Part shown: positions 1 through 11,174 of the stretch, piece after piece
How positions within the stretch are numbered: position 1 is the first letter of the stretch
Layout: every line of letters begins with the position of its first letter
Assembly: GCF_000346465.2 (NCBI RefSeq)
Contig: NC_034014.1
Span: 14,169,744-14,233,743 of the forward strand
Origin: Prunus persica
Lineage: Eukaryota > Streptophyta > Magnoliopsida > Rosales > Rosaceae
Direction of reading: 5' to 3'
Length of the DNA: 64,000 nt
Made by a program: the position numbers and the translations under genes
The notes under the pieces: generated by a model
The model's input: only the letters and a program-made list of their open reading frames with translations
What the model was told of the DNA's origin: nothing
The model's database searches: none

Positions 1-96
1 GCCCTAAATTGGAGTAGGCTTTTCACTTCCTCTTGGAGTTTGGCTCCCAATTGGAATAGGCTTGTGATTCCTTCTTGACCCAGGATGCCCAACCAT

Positions 97-104
97 TATA
101 AATA
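97..104 (+). promoter_or_regulatory. TATA-box-like site before the + strand relic ORF
   Basis: A TATAAATA box lies in a leader-like stretch at 1-280 that also carries an imperfect direct repeat built on a TTGGARTAGGCTT core (near 10 and 52). It could be the core promoter of the + strand Transposase_28-like relic that starts about 400 bases downstream, or part of an LTR. No experimental start site can be inferred. Confidence 0.35.
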
Positions 105-501
105 TAAGACATCTCTTCACTCCTCTTGAAATTGCAAACTTGTCTTCCTCTACTTTCTAGCTTGTGATAGGGATCTTGGAGGAGTGTCCTGCTTGTCAAG
201 GAGAGGAGTTGTCGTGCTTACCAAAGTAGGTTACGCTGTTTTTTTCTTTTTCTTTACACGGTAAGGACCGGTTGTCATCATGAATGCGAGTAGTTGCTGG
301 AGCGATTGGACCGACTGGCATGCGCAACGATGGCAGTCGTGGTGGCTATTGTTGCTGTTGTTTTCTTAATGGTGGTGCCGTGTTGTGGGTTTGGTTGCTT
401 GGACCGTGGTTTTTGCTGTGGTTTAGCAGCTGGGCTATGTCGTCGGTGCTGCTGCTGCCTCCTGATGTTCTTTTTTTTTTTTTAAACCACAAATTAGGGT
501 T

Positions 502-1890
502 TTGACTTGCAATTTGAATTGTAAATTTATCTTCCTTTTTGCAGTTATTAAACCATCATGTCATCTAATGAGGGAAGTCGATCATCATGTTCGCAAGTGT
601 CCATATACTTATGGGGTTGTTCTTAGGTTCATAAACGGAGATTTGCTGCAAATTTGCATCGCATCACGATCGAGGCCCAGTTTCGGAGCTGGTGTGGTAG
701 AGCCTTCAACAGACATTGTGGCTTGTATGGACCTAAATGATTCGGACACGAGGAACATCACAATCTTCCCGTTCTACTTCTCTTTGGGCTTCCGATTCCT
801 AATGTCGAGGTTCTTCAATAGGGTGTTCCATGCCACGGATTATGCTCCAAGCCAATGCACTCCAAACGTCTACCAAGCAGTCATCTGCTTTGACAACCTG
901 AATTGCTTCTTCGAGGTGAGACGCTGCGAGAAGTATACCCAACTTTGTGCGTGCAAAGAGAAGCTATTTGATATCCAGAGCGCCGATGATCATGTGTGAA
1001 GCGCTGACGTGCTGAAGGTCTGCGAAAAGTGGGAAGGAGAGGCAGACGACTGTCCATAAGGTCCATCACCTACTATCATGGTATGCCACGATCTTTTGAT
1101 CTACTTTAATTTCATTTGAAATCTTTCAAGTATGGCTAACTGACTTTTGTCTTCTGCTATTGATAGGTGGAAACTGCATGGCCCCGACTCGGATGATTTG
1201 TCTGAGGAATGAGAAGAGTACTTGACCAAATTCCTTGGAAAAAGAAAGGCTGCTCCCAAGGTTTCCAAAGATGAAGCTGCGACCTCACGAGCAAGAGATG
1301 TGTCCCCATTAAGAAATAAGTGTAGACTTCTTTTTGTTGTGATTAACACTTCTTCGAAAGAGATCCCATTTGCTGAGAAGACCAAAGTGCGAATTGCTTC
1401 TTCATTATCTGCTAGGGTTAAGCACCTTGTAGGCGTGGACAGCAAGAAGGTTGGTGGCATGTAGAACATTCGAGACATTCTACTTAAGTCTTCAACTGAT
1501 AAAGCTCAAAACCTATGATATGCCCTACAAGGACGTCTGCCCCTAATCTGGTTCATCTGCTGAGAAGCAGAGGGCCGCTAACTTTCGTCCTAGAAGTTCG
1601 AGTCGTCTGCATCAGTCAACGGATTAGGATTGAACTGGAAGGGTTTCTCCTCTACCTAGCAAGCGCGGATCATCTACCGAGTTACGAAAGGTCAAGTATG
1701 GAGCTAATCCAAAGTCATTAACTCCCTTCGAGGCAAGAATAGCAGCGACTAAGAAGGCTAGGAAGTCATCTACTCAAACGAAGGGCTCAACCAGTGCAAG
1801 AACTGCTGGTCCAAATGTTGACAAGCCTAGCTCTGTTGCAGATGCATGCATGTCTGATCTGCTCAAGAAGAACTTTCTATCGAGCCCGTC
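502..1890 (+). pseudogene. Decayed Transposase_28-like ORF of a Tat-type Gypsy element
   Basis: The translated + strand contains blocks typical of the plant 'putative gypsy type transposon' family (Pfam Transposase_28): FPFYFSLGFRFLMSRFF, then APSQCTPNVYQAVICFDNL, then FFEVRRCEKYTQLCACKEKLFD (about 770-975). Weaker similarity continues in other frames, through a basic segment at 1210-1320 to a block with DLLKKNFLSSPS near 1855-1895. Frames are broken by several stops and probable unspliced introns, so no intact product is expected. The region lies beside Gypsy pol remnants read from the opposite strand. That matches the layout of Tat-lineage elements, where an extra antisense ORF sits between pol and the 3' LTR. 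The pairing with the neighbouring pol is inferred from position only. Confidence 0.55.
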
Positions 1891-2040
1891 TACTTGTGCC
1901 ATGCTGGGAACGGACCGGAGGGAACCGCAACATGGGGAATGTCTGCGTCTCGTCGCAAGGCTCATTTTTAGTTGTGGGTCATAGGGCTGGTAGCTTTGTT
2001 GAGGCAATTCTTACTTGTTCATTGGCAACAGATCTAGCTC

Positions 2041-3245
2041 CTAAAATATAAGACATTCTTGATCCTTTCCTTTACTAGTCTTGATCGTATACATCAGGCT
2101 AGTGATCTTGGAGAAGCAAAAGGAAACAATTGTCGCTTTGCCACTAAGTTGATGGCCCATTGCATGAATGGCCATGGGCTGTTCTGTAGATGATACATTT
2201 CGACATGTAGACTTGAGATCGGCTTGTAATATTGGCATCGATCACATCTTTTGACATACTTCGTAGAGTCATAATGCATGGTAGGCCAGAAGTTGCCTAT
2301 GCTTAGAGCTTTATGGGCGAGTGACCTTCCCCAAAGTGATTGCCGCACTCACCATCGTGGATTTTGAAGAGCACTTTGAGAGTTTACGGGTACTTTATGC
2401 ATGTGAGATGAAGATTGAAATTTGATCTACAAACAAGCTTGTTGTCCTTCATGTAGTATCTTGCAGCTTTCTACATGATTTTTCTAGCCTCGAACTTCTC
2501 TCTTGGCAAATTTTCGTTCACCAAGTAGTCGATGATAGAGTCTTGCAAGCTGGGGTCCTCATCGATCTGCATCAGCTTCGGTTGCTCTGCTACTTTGATG
2601 CTTAGCTGATCAAGGTGCTCGACTGGAATTGAGTGCCTAAACTGGGTGTCCAACACTGATCCTAGGCTTACCAACACATCTGCATGTGTGTTCTCTGCTC
2701 AGGGAACTTGTTGGATGGTGAAGGTAGGGAATGCCTTCAAAATCTCTTGGACTTTATCGAGGTACTAGATCATTCTTAGGTGTTTTGCCATGTACTCCCC
2801 TGAAGCTTGATTGGTGATCAGCTGGGAATCTAAATAGATGGCCAACCTCTTGATCACGAGTTCTTTTATTATGCGCAATCAGGCTAGCAATGCCTTGTAT
2901 TCTGCTTCGTTGTTGGAGGCTAGAAAGCCCAGTGCAATGGCTTGCTCCAACAAAGTTTCACACGAGATAATTATGACGACACCTACTCTAGCTCCGTTGT
3001 GATTTGACTCTCCATCTATGTGTAACTACCACATGTCCTTGGGTAGGTCAGGTTCGATGGAGGAGGTCTCGTCTGGTCTCAAACTTTCCTTGTTTCTGTT
3101 GACCAATTTCTCGTCTTCGGCTAAGAATGGAGTGAATTTTGCAACAAAATCTGCTCAAGTCTGTGCTTTTATAGCAATCTTCAGCCGGTAGAAGAAGTCA
3201 TACTGACTCAATTCCATAGCCCATTTCATGAAGAATCAATCTCAA
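2041..3245 (-). pseudogene. Ty3/Gypsy pol remnant: RT end, RNase H, linker and integrase zinc domain
   Basis: Reading the minus strand from 3245 to 2041 gives ordered but broken Gypsy pol pieces. The end of the RT region has WAMELSQYDFFYRLKIAIKA. The RNase H domain has the LHIDGESNHNGA and SNNEAEYKALLA blocks and LAIYLDSQLITNQASGEY, with acidic positions at HIDG, NEAEY and LDSQ. A linker follows with a THADVLVSLGSVLD block (2471-2690). An integrase H2C2-type zinc domain follows with RSLAHKALSIGNFWPTMHYD and CDRCQ (2094-2348). At least four in-frame stops and lost integrase core sequence make it non-functional. The domain order and the RNase H wording fit the Tat lineage. Confidence 0.8.
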
Positions 3246-3365
3246 AGGAAATAATGTCACGACGATGATTCGGTGAGCTTGCTAGTAGGGAATAAGATAG
3301 TATTTATAGATAGTATTTAATAAATTATTATAGGGTGGATATTCATTCGCCAATAAGTTTACAAT

Positions 3366-3523
3366 GGGATAGTGTTTCGGGAAATACCGCAAAATACCAT
3401 CAAGACCAAACTTACTTCTCCAAATACCATCCTTGTTCGGGCATTTTGGGAATACAATCTATAAATACATACTTATTGGGCCCTTATCACTTTTTCTCCC
3501 AGTTCTCTCTTCCTCTCTCAACG

Positions 3524-3570
<47 letters not shown>
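3366..3570 (+). repeat. Left arm of a long-range inverted repeat, with TATA and CT microsatellite
   Basis: This arm holds GGGAAATACCGCAAAATACC, a block around TTCTCCAAATACCAT, a TATAAATACATA box near 3461-3472, a pyrimidine-rich leader and a CT microsatellite (about 3531-3568). The same elements in the same order recur on the minus strand at 8235-8470. The arrangement resembles a core promoter plus 5' leader. Which repeat family this is (LTR piece, MITE or duplicated promoter) is unknown to me. Confidence 0.6.
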
Positions 3571-3571
<1 letters not shown>

Positions 3572-4950
3572 CAGTCTCTCCCATTGTCGAGAACCAAAAT
3601 CTAGGCAAATTTGACCCTTAATTAATGCATAATTACATATCATTTTTTATTATCCTAGCTTATCTTTTGCTTATGGTTTTGGATGAAACTTGTGCTTTGA
3701 ACCCTCTTTTGTCTTGGTTTCAGTATATTAAGCTTTAGGATTCATTTAATGCATTTTGGAGTCAAGATATGGTTGAGGGAGCCTGAGAGCATAATTCATT
3801 CAATTCAAGCATATTAAGGGCTGGGTGAGATAAGAGGAATATGAGCTTAAGGACATATCCAGTTTGGGCTGCACTCCCTTGTCAGCCCAATTTCCTAGGT
3901 CACATTTTTCAAGCCTTATTGCAGCAACACAGACAGCCCAGATGAAGAGACATTGTTGATTGAAGTTGGTCCAATGGGTGTCTATTATAACATATCCAAA
4001 AGTGAGCCCTCAGCCTACCAAACACTGAACCATGCTTAGGAGGACTTTAATATACAACTACCAAATGATGAGCCTTATGTTCCACATCTCCCTTGAGCCA
4101 TGTGCCTTGCCTTAGTTGCACTTGACTTTAGACCTAATATGCATATTCTGCAAATTAGGGAGGCATTTCAGCTTGGGAATTCTCAAGGAGCATAACAAGA
4201 TATGCTTAAATATGGGAAACTTGTTTGCACAAATCATGGAGCACTTTCCATGATTTAGGAAGGTTGTCTTACACCAGCTAAGGGGAGAACGAATTTGGCG
4301 CTCTATAAATAGAGAGATGCACACTCATTCATAAGGACACAACACACAATACACATTCAGAAATCACCCTCAAACACTCCCACAACCCTAAACACTCCAG
4401 GAATTAACCAAAAAACTCTAAACAGCTCCAAATCACCAAAACTGTCCCAGGAAGCCTTTTTGTCATTTCCCTACGAATTTCTTCTTTCTCAACCATCACC
4501 ACTCATCCAGTTCATCCCAACTCACCTCCTTAACCTTCATACATCCTTCTAGACATTGAGAAGCTCTTAGAGAAGTACTGGAAATTGGTTTATTTGATTG
4601 GAAATACATCCGTCTGATTTGAAACGTGATTTGATTGGAAATTGGTTTATTTGGGATTAATGAGATTATGGGATTTCCATGGATTATTTATTTATTTATA
4701 TATTTATTATTATTAAAGTATATGGATTTGGGTTTTGGACTATGGTGATGTTGGATTTGGGATTTTGGTTATGTTTATGGAATTTGGATATATTTTGAGA
4801 TATGGGATTTGCCGTGTTCCTTGGAGAGATGATGAGATGCTTGGAGAGATTTGGGTTTTGGACTCCATTCTTAATGTCAGACATGATGAGATGCTTGGAG
4901 AGGCAAGAGCGAGAAACTAAAGAAGGCGTAGACAAGCTGAAGGAAAAAGG
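3571..4950. other. Repeat-like spacer with a TATA-box-like site
   Basis: No coding sequence is supported here. A TATAAATA box at 4304-4311 is followed by an A/C-rich leader (4320-4450), which looks like an LTR or transposon promoter. Around 4570-4730 there are short repeats of TTGATTGGAAAT and GGATTTGGG type. A 34-bp region with GATGAGATGCTTGGAGAG is duplicated near 4825 and 4880. It may be the 5' region of the Harbinger transposase gene. Confidence 0.4.
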
Positions 4951-6240
4951 GTGCAGCAAGAAGAAGATGAACAAGTTGCCATAGCAGTGGCTTTGCTTGA
5001 TCAACAAAGCCAAGGCCGCCGTCGTGGTTCACAAGTCAGCCGTGGCCCGAATGTGGACAGACATAGGCATTCTCGGGGTAAGAATCTTTTGGAAGATTAT
5101 TTTATCCCAAATTCTTTATACTTTGATGTTGATTTTCGAAGGCGATATAGAATGCAACCCCATTTGTTCAATAAAGTGATGCATGATGTTTGCAATTACG
5201 ATGCATACTTTGTTCAAAAGTGTGATGCTGCTGGGCTTTTGGGACTTATTCCAGAGCAAAAGCTTACAGCTGCTATACTAATGCTGGCGTATGGTTCATT
5301 TGCTGATCAGGTGGATGAGATTGCCAGGATGGGGAAGTCCACCACTTTGGAGAGCTTGGTCAGATTTTGTGATGCAGTCGAAACTCTGTACACCATGGAC
5401 CACCTGCGCAAACCTACGCCTAGGGACCTCCAATGGCTTCTACAAAAAGCCTAAGCTAGAGGATTTCCAGGCATGATTGGAAGCATTGACTGTATGCACT
5501 GGCAATGGAAGAATTGCCCAATTGCCTGGTAAGGAGATTATAGAAATAGGAAAGGGCAAAAAAGTATCATCCTCAAAGCCGTTGCTGGATTCAATACATG
5601 GGTTTGACATGTCCTCTTCGAAGTTGCCGGATCTCAAAACGACTTGAATGTGTTGGGTCAATCCCCAGTTTTTAACGATGTTTTGAGAGGTGAAGCCCCG
5701 AATATCACCTATGAAATCAACAATACCGTCTACCAGAATGGGTATTATCTAGCAGACGGCAACTACCCGAGGTGGACCACATTCGTGAAATCAATTCTAC
5801 ATCCCTAATTCGAGAAGCAAAAATTATTTGCTGCCTATCAAGAGGGATACAGAAAAGATGTCGAAAGGTGTTTTGGTATCCTCCATGCCCGGTAGGCTAT
5901 TATTAGGGGTGTCGCACGTATGTTTGATGAGGAGGTGCTGAGGAGCATAATGATGACTTGCATCATCCTCTATAACATGATTGTGGAGGATGAGTATGAT
6001 TACGATGCCACAAACGTGTACGAACTGGATCCCATGAACACGGCCCTGACAAGAATTTATGAAAAGCCCATAGGGCCAAATAGATAACCATTGGAGCATA
6101 AACCGTTGGTTAGGGAAAGTCGTTTCATGACCCGTATGATTGATCAATATATGGAGATGCAATTGTCTTATATTCATGAACGACGTCAAGTTGATTTGAT
6201 GAAGCATTTATGGGCGGTGAAAGGCAATGACGGTGAATGA
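4951..6240 (+). pseudogene. PIF/Harbinger transposase, broken by six in-frame stops
   Basis: One continuous frame over about 430 codons reads as a PIF/Harbinger (DDE_4, 'plant transposon protein') transposase, which would cut and join DNA at the element's ends. The N-terminal part has an RRRYRMQPHLFNKVMHDV block and a helix-turn-helix-like region at EQKLTAAILMLAYGSFADQV. The catalytic core has GMIGSIDCMHW (first D), AGSQNDLNVL (second D) and DVERCFGILHAR (the E), followed by IILYNMIVEDE. Stops occur after QKA, after IAW, after NTWV, after ILHP, after LHAR and after PNR, several in places where the family has Trp or Gln. No ATG start is evident; the open frame begins at a GTG. It is convergent with the Myb-like gene at 6603-7638, the usual two-gene layout of this superfamily. 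Confidence 0.85.
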
Positions 6241-6602
6241 AGTGAAGTGAAGATGATTTTTTTATTTATTTTGCTTTGTGTTGATGTTTTATTTTTATTT
6301 ATGCTTTGATAATATTTTATTTTTAGTTATGCTTTGGTTGTGGTTTTTTTATAGTTATGCTCTGGTTGTGGTTTTGTTTTAGTTATGCTTTGGTTGTGTT
6401 TTTTTTTTTTTTTAATTATGTTTTGTCTGATATATGGAATGTTTTGAATAAAAAGGTATTTTATTGAATGCTTTCATTATTCACTCAAAGAAAACCAATA
6501 CAACTAATTAAGAATTACTACTAATTAAATAAAATACATGAATTACAACTACTTTAATACAAAACATTAAAATACAATGAAATAAAAGGCAAGCAAACTA
6601 AC

Positions 6603-7638
6603 TTAATGGTTTTGATCATTTAACCAATCGGTGTTGCTAGGTCCATCGTCACAGAAAAGTCTTCTTCTCATAACATCTCTTCGTTCTAGCTTCCAAAATT
6701 GTTTTGTTTCAAGGGACATATGGCTTGTATCCATGGCCATGGTTCCCAATCCTTCTTCTCAATGTCTTGTTTGCGTACATACTCCCTTTCTCTTGCATAT
6801 TCTTGTTGAATTGCCCTCTTGTACACTTGGTTTTTCATGTCTAATTCAATTCTCATGGCACTGTGCCTTGCAATTTGCTCCAAAAAATTTTATGTATCAT
6901 TGCTAGAATTACTCCATCTCTTCGCCTTCGCCGCCTTTCGACCAATCGGTTCCCTTTGGATGGGTGAGTCTTGACTTATTGGGAAATCCAAAGGAGAATC
7001 CGATGCCGGTGAATCATGGAGTGGCGTCTCGTTCAACACAACGATCGGACCCGTTGGAATAATTCAGAATCTCAAACAATTCTTCACCACCTCCCAACAT
7101 TGGTTATGGTTGAAAGTTTTTTTGCCTTGCCCAATAGCACCAAACCACATTTGTGCTTGCATAATCTATTTTTAAAAAATTATTCGAAATGCAAGGAACA
7201 TAGGAATGAAATATTGGAAATGCAAGAAACATTTAAAAAATATTGAAAATGCAAAATATTAACAAAATAGTGAAAATGCAAGAAACATTTAAAAAATAAT
7301 AATAAATTAGGACATTAAAATTAATAAAACGAAAATTACAAATAATTAACCTCATTGCTAAGATTTTCCCCGCTTCTATGGTTGTCCCTCGCTTTTGCTA
7401 AGACATCTCTCCATTTCCCCAACTCTTTATTGAGAATTTTCCACCTACTAGACAATGCCATTTTCGTACGAGTAGAACCCGATCTTTCACAGAATTCGGC
7501 ATGAATTTTTCTCCACATGTGAGAGAATTTCATCTCATTGCCCGTGACGGAACAATGACTAATTTGGACCCAACACTCACACAACAGTTCATCTTCCATA
7601 GTGCTCCACGCCCCTCCGGTTTCGATAGAAGAAGCCAT
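6603..7638 (-). pseudogene. PIF/Harbinger Myb/SANT-like ORF1 (transposition helper), decayed
   Basis: On the minus strand the ATG at 7638 opens a frame with a trihelix/SANT-type DNA-binding domain: GAWSTMEDELLCECWVQIS, MWRKIHAEFC and ALSSRWKILNKELGKWRDVL. After about 97 codons the frame stops near a likely intron. The gene resumes at about 7160-6610 as a lysine/arginine-rich segment (near PIGRKAAKAKR in one frame) and a helical ARHSAMRIELDMKNQVYKRA segment, like the NAM-associated C-terminal domain. In PIF/Harbinger elements this protein helps the transposase bind the element ends. Stops in the second part indicate decay. Element ends (TIRs and a 3-bp target duplication) could not be placed with confidence. 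Confidence 0.7.
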
Positions 7639-8234
7639 AAGATGATAAATAAAATTAAAATTTGAAAGTGAATAAAATGTTGAGTAGAAAGTGAATAATA
7701 GTAGAAGGAGAAGAAAATGTATGAGGATTTGGTGTTAAAAGTGAAGAGTATTGGTAGGTATTTATGGGAAAAAAAAATTCATGAATTTTTGGGTATTTTT
7801 TAAATTTTTTTTGGAATTTTTTTCATAATTTTATTGCAAAAAATGACAGTCATTGGATTGGAGGAGAAAAACCAATTAGAGCCCCTAGAGGCCGCCATGT
7901 GGCTTCTAGCCTTTTGGGGAAAGGAAGGGTTGACTCCAGCCTGACGTCAGCGATTATGTCATCCCCCCTCGGACTCGTTCTATCTTCGAGCCAGCCCGGT
8001 TCTATGGGACGCACAGGCTGCCCAGGCAAAAAAGGCCCGCTAGAATCGCGTTTTGAGCCCAGCCCCCCCTGCCCTCACCGCTGGCCGTGCAAATCCTAAA
8101 AGAACCTGTGATGAGGCAATTTCATCTTAAGGAGATAGAACCAAGTTATAGACTCAATCATCTGTAAAGTATTTTCGAATTTATAATAAAGTTTTATTTT
8201 CAAAATTTAATAAATATAGTTATTATCTTTATCT
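7639..8234. other. Non-coding right flank of the Harbinger element
   Basis: AT-rich DNA (7640-7860) is followed by an unusually GC-rich patch (7880-8095) without a supported gene. This may be the right terminal part of the Harbinger element, but I found no matching terminal repeat on the left side. Confidence 0.35.
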
Positions 8235-8246
8235 TTTACAAACACT

Positions 8247-8294
<48 letters not shown>

Positions 8295-8470
8295 TGCGAG
8301 AAATAGTTGAGAGAGCGAAGAGAGAGATGAGAGAAGTGGAAAAGTGATAAAAAGTGATAAGGGTCCCTTAAATATGTATTTATAGATAATATTCCCAAAA
8401 TGTCCAGTCAATGATGGTATTTGGAGAAGTAGTATGGCCTTGATGGTATTTTGCGGTATTTCCCTAGTAT
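8235..8470 (-). repeat. Right arm of the inverted repeat, about 290 bp upstream of ndhO
   Basis: Read on the minus strand this repeats the left arm at 3366-3570: GGGAAATACCGCAAAATACC, a block around TTCTCCAAATACCAT, a CATTTTGGGAATA block, a TATAAATACATA box (plus positions about 8376-8388), a pyrimidine-rich leader and a GA/CT microsatellite (about 8252-8291). Its implied transcription would run away from ndhO. The two arms bracket 4.7 kb containing the Harbinger genes. Confidence 0.6.
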
Positions 8471-8760
8471 TTCGCCCAATTTCCCTTAATCTTTGATATT
8501 TGACATTAAAGATGCTCTAACCCGGAACCCCAGACTCTTCTTGTCTTCAAACGCTGGCCGTTCGAAATAAAAGACCACTCTTCATCTCTTATCTCTAACT
8601 CTTTTCTATTTCTTTTCTTTTCTTCTCTTTTCTTTTTTTGGTTTTTTTTGTTTCTTTGTTTCTTTGTTCTGGACTTATCTGTACTCGGTAGAGACTAGAG
8701 AGGGGTTTCTGAAATCTGAACAGGCACACATTCTACAGCAAAGCTCACTGTCTCTCTGCC
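8471..8760 (+). promoter_or_regulatory. ndhO upstream region
   Basis: This is the space between the repeat arm and the ndhO start codon. It contains a T/C-rich stretch (8580-8660) typical of plant 5' leaders. No clear TATA box was seen, which is common for nuclear photosynthesis genes of this kind. Confidence 0.35.
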
Positions 8761-10081
8761 ATGGCTTCCTCTGCAACTACTCTCTCTCAGAACCCCTTCT
8801 CATCCTTCTCTCGGTTCCCACAGACCTTGAGAAGAAACCCTCTTCATCTTTTGTCCATTAAAGCTATAAAAGCTGCAGAACCTGATAAGACCGAGAAACT
8901 CAAACAAACTAAAACCCAAGAGTCTACAAATGCTACTCAACCTTCAACCACCACAGCTTCTAAGCCTCCCAAGAAGCCTGTTTATTCCAGTTAGTACCAA
9001 GTTTTCTGTAAATTGAATAAATTAATTGTGCTTTTGTTTATTTAATAGCTTTTTCTTTGGGCAGTGAAGAAGGGTCAGATTGTGAGGGTGGAGAAAGAGA
9101 AGTATCTTAATAGTGTTAATGTAAGTATATTTTGATAGTTTGGTTTATATTTTCTTTAATTACTGAGGAAAAAAAGAGAAAGAAAATGAAAATTGGATTA
9201 TATTGTGATCTCATATGTATATGCTTTTCTTTTTCTTTTTCTTTTTCCTTGCAATATATACTGAGTTGTTTTAAACAATTTCAGTATCTATCTGTTGGGC
9301 ATCCACCTTATTACAAAGGGTTAGATTATATTTATGAAGACCGCGGTGAGGTAGCCTCTTCATACTTTTTCCACATAATTTATTAATTTCTAGTGTAAAT
9401 AATGTTATTTTTGTTATAGCCCAAAGTTTAAGCGCAATTGATTATGGCTCTTGTATGTGAGTCCATAGAACATTTTCTTGAGTGACTAATGGAAACCTTT
9501 TCAGGTACTGGATTTACGCATTTTTGAGACTGGTGAATATGCACTCGTAAGAAAACTTACTTATGTCTGGTTTTATGCTTCCTTTAGTTCCGTATTATGT
9601 GCTAATTCAGTTTCCGAAATAAGAAATATTCCCATTACTATGCATTGAACTGAGAGATCTCTCGAATAACAGTAACGCTATTGAATGGATAATTTATAGG
9701 GTACACTCCGTATTGTAATTGAGTTATTCGAACCGTCTATTTTGAAATCTCTACTTTAGGAATAGGACCATTCTTAAATTTTGTAATTGACTAAATTAAC
9801 ACTAACAATTATATTATAGGTAGCATGGGTTGGGGTACCTACTGCGCCAGCATGGCTTCCAACTGAGATGCTTATCAAGGTACTTGTAACTGCCTGTTTC
9901 TTAGGCTACAACATACTTTTAAAGTATATACATAAAGAAGATAATCAAGAACCAATCCATCAACTAAAATGGGGTTTTTTGTTGTTGGAGTCAATTGAGG
10001 TTTCTACTTATGATTTTTCATATTGATCTTGTACTTGCGTTTTTCTTGCAGTCAGAGAAACTCAATTATGAGAGACTGTAA
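8761..10081 (+). CDS. ndhO: NAD(P)H-quinone oxidoreductase subunit O, chloroplastic (NdhO)
   Basis: This gene encodes a nuclear-encoded subunit of the chloroplast NDH complex, which feeds electrons from ferredoxin to plastoquinone in cyclic electron flow around photosystem I. Six exons, all with GT-AG introns, join in phase: 8761-8989, 9065-9120, 9285-9350, 9505-9546, 9820-9879 and 10052-10081, giving 160 residues. The first about 50 residues are Ser/Thr-rich with few acidic residues, as in a chloroplast transit peptide. They are followed by a Lys/Thr/Ala-rich linker ending KPPKKPVYS. The mature part carries the family hallmarks KKGQIVRVEKEKYLNSVNYL, VGHPPYYKGLDYIYEDRGEV, LRIFETGEYAL and GVPTAPAWLPTEMLIK. 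The intron-1 junction creates the Met before KKGQ exactly as in the family. The gene looks intact. Length and motifs match the angiosperm protein well. Confidence 0.96.
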
Positions 10082-10335
10082 TGCGATAAGCCAATTGAGG
10101 ACCCAGCATATATTTATCACCTTCTGCAACTCGTATTGTAATTTTGTAAAGATGATTATAATAGATGTCATTGATCGATCAGGCACGCAAAGAACACTAT
10201 GATTAGGCCAACACGTGATGAGGCCTCATTTGAACTTACAAAGGGATTTTTATCAAAGAGGAACACGGCAAAGACGACCCGTTTGCCAGGTCGTCTAAGG
10301 ATGAAATCTATTATGTGTGGATTTTGGATTCTCAA
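10082..10335. other. ndhO 3' flank
   Basis: This is the presumed 3' untranslated region and downstream spacer. No gene was recognised. Confidence 0.5.
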
Positions 10336-10440
10336 AGGTTACTGTTTCCGATAATGGAACTCAGTTTGATTGCCACAAATTCATAGCCTTATGTTGAATC
10401 AGAAATCACTATTCCCCACAGGCCAATGGTCAAGTTTGTT
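10336..10440 (+). pseudogene. Short Gypsy integrase-core relic
   Basis: About 34 codons read as a Ty3/Gypsy integrase core: a VSDNGTQFDCHKF block with the second catalytic Asp, then IRNHYSPQANGQV, with one in-frame stop between. The rest of the element is missing. It was probably left by an old insertion or deletion next to ndhO. Confidence 0.7.
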
Positions 10441-10962
10441 GGAGAACAATCAGCATATAACACGAAAATAAATTCTATAAATCAATGCAGCAATGCTCAA
10501 TATAACGGTAAAATCAATAGAAAATACTAACTTGGATGGGTGATAGAGTCCTATAGAGTTGCAGTGTTCTTTAGATAGTATTTCTCATCTACCCCTTGTA
10601 CTTATATTTCGATAGGAGTCTGCCCACTAGGATTAAACTATCACAAATCAAAGCCTAAGCATTGTGGCTTTGATTTCTAGCGAACAGTGATATATGCTTT
10701 CTCTCAAGAAGTGCTTATATGTGGAGAATGTTAATGTAATTCCAAAAATTTCTATATCTTACTGTCTTGGACGAATTGTCATTATATAGAGGTCAAAAAC
10801 CTCTTCATCCAACAGTTGTAATAACTATAACTGTTTAAACAGAATTTGAATTTTAGATAAAGGCCCAAGGCCCATCTTTTGGAGTTCAATTTTCCTGTTT
10901 CCCTTTTTTATGTGCCCTTCCTGTTATCTATCTAATTTCTTGACACATGTCCCTACACTTAA
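10441..10962. other. Spacer before the LINE-like insertion
   Basis: No coding sequence. It begins with a stretch around TTGGAGAACAATCAGCATAT that looks like an LTR-edge relic, followed by AT-rich DNA. The last bases hold the left target duplication of the next element. Confidence 0.35.
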
Positions 10963-10976
10963 CTTCTAACTTAACA
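10963..10976 (+). repeat. Left 14-bp target-site duplication of the LINE-like element
   Basis: CTTCTAACTTAACA occurs here and again, perfectly, at 13439-13452 directly after an A-rich tail. Confidence 0.85.
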
Positions 10977-11174
10977 CAGGTAGATATTTTTCTAAGCAAC
11001 GCTAAAAGCATATGCAACTTCCACACAGGGTCACTCTCTCGCTATGTAAGGAGAGCTGTGCGTCAAATATTAGGGTTTAGGTTTTTCATGTTCAGTCGTC
11101 ATCCCCTCCTCGGCCTAACCATGCTCGTTTTCATCCACTTTCAGCCACCATCGTCACCCTCCTTGAATTGACAG

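Noticed and set aside
284..505. Short Trp/Cys/Leu-rich frame near the left edge
   Set aside because: Low-complexity G/T-rich DNA, no domain, and it overlaps a leader-like region of a decayed element.
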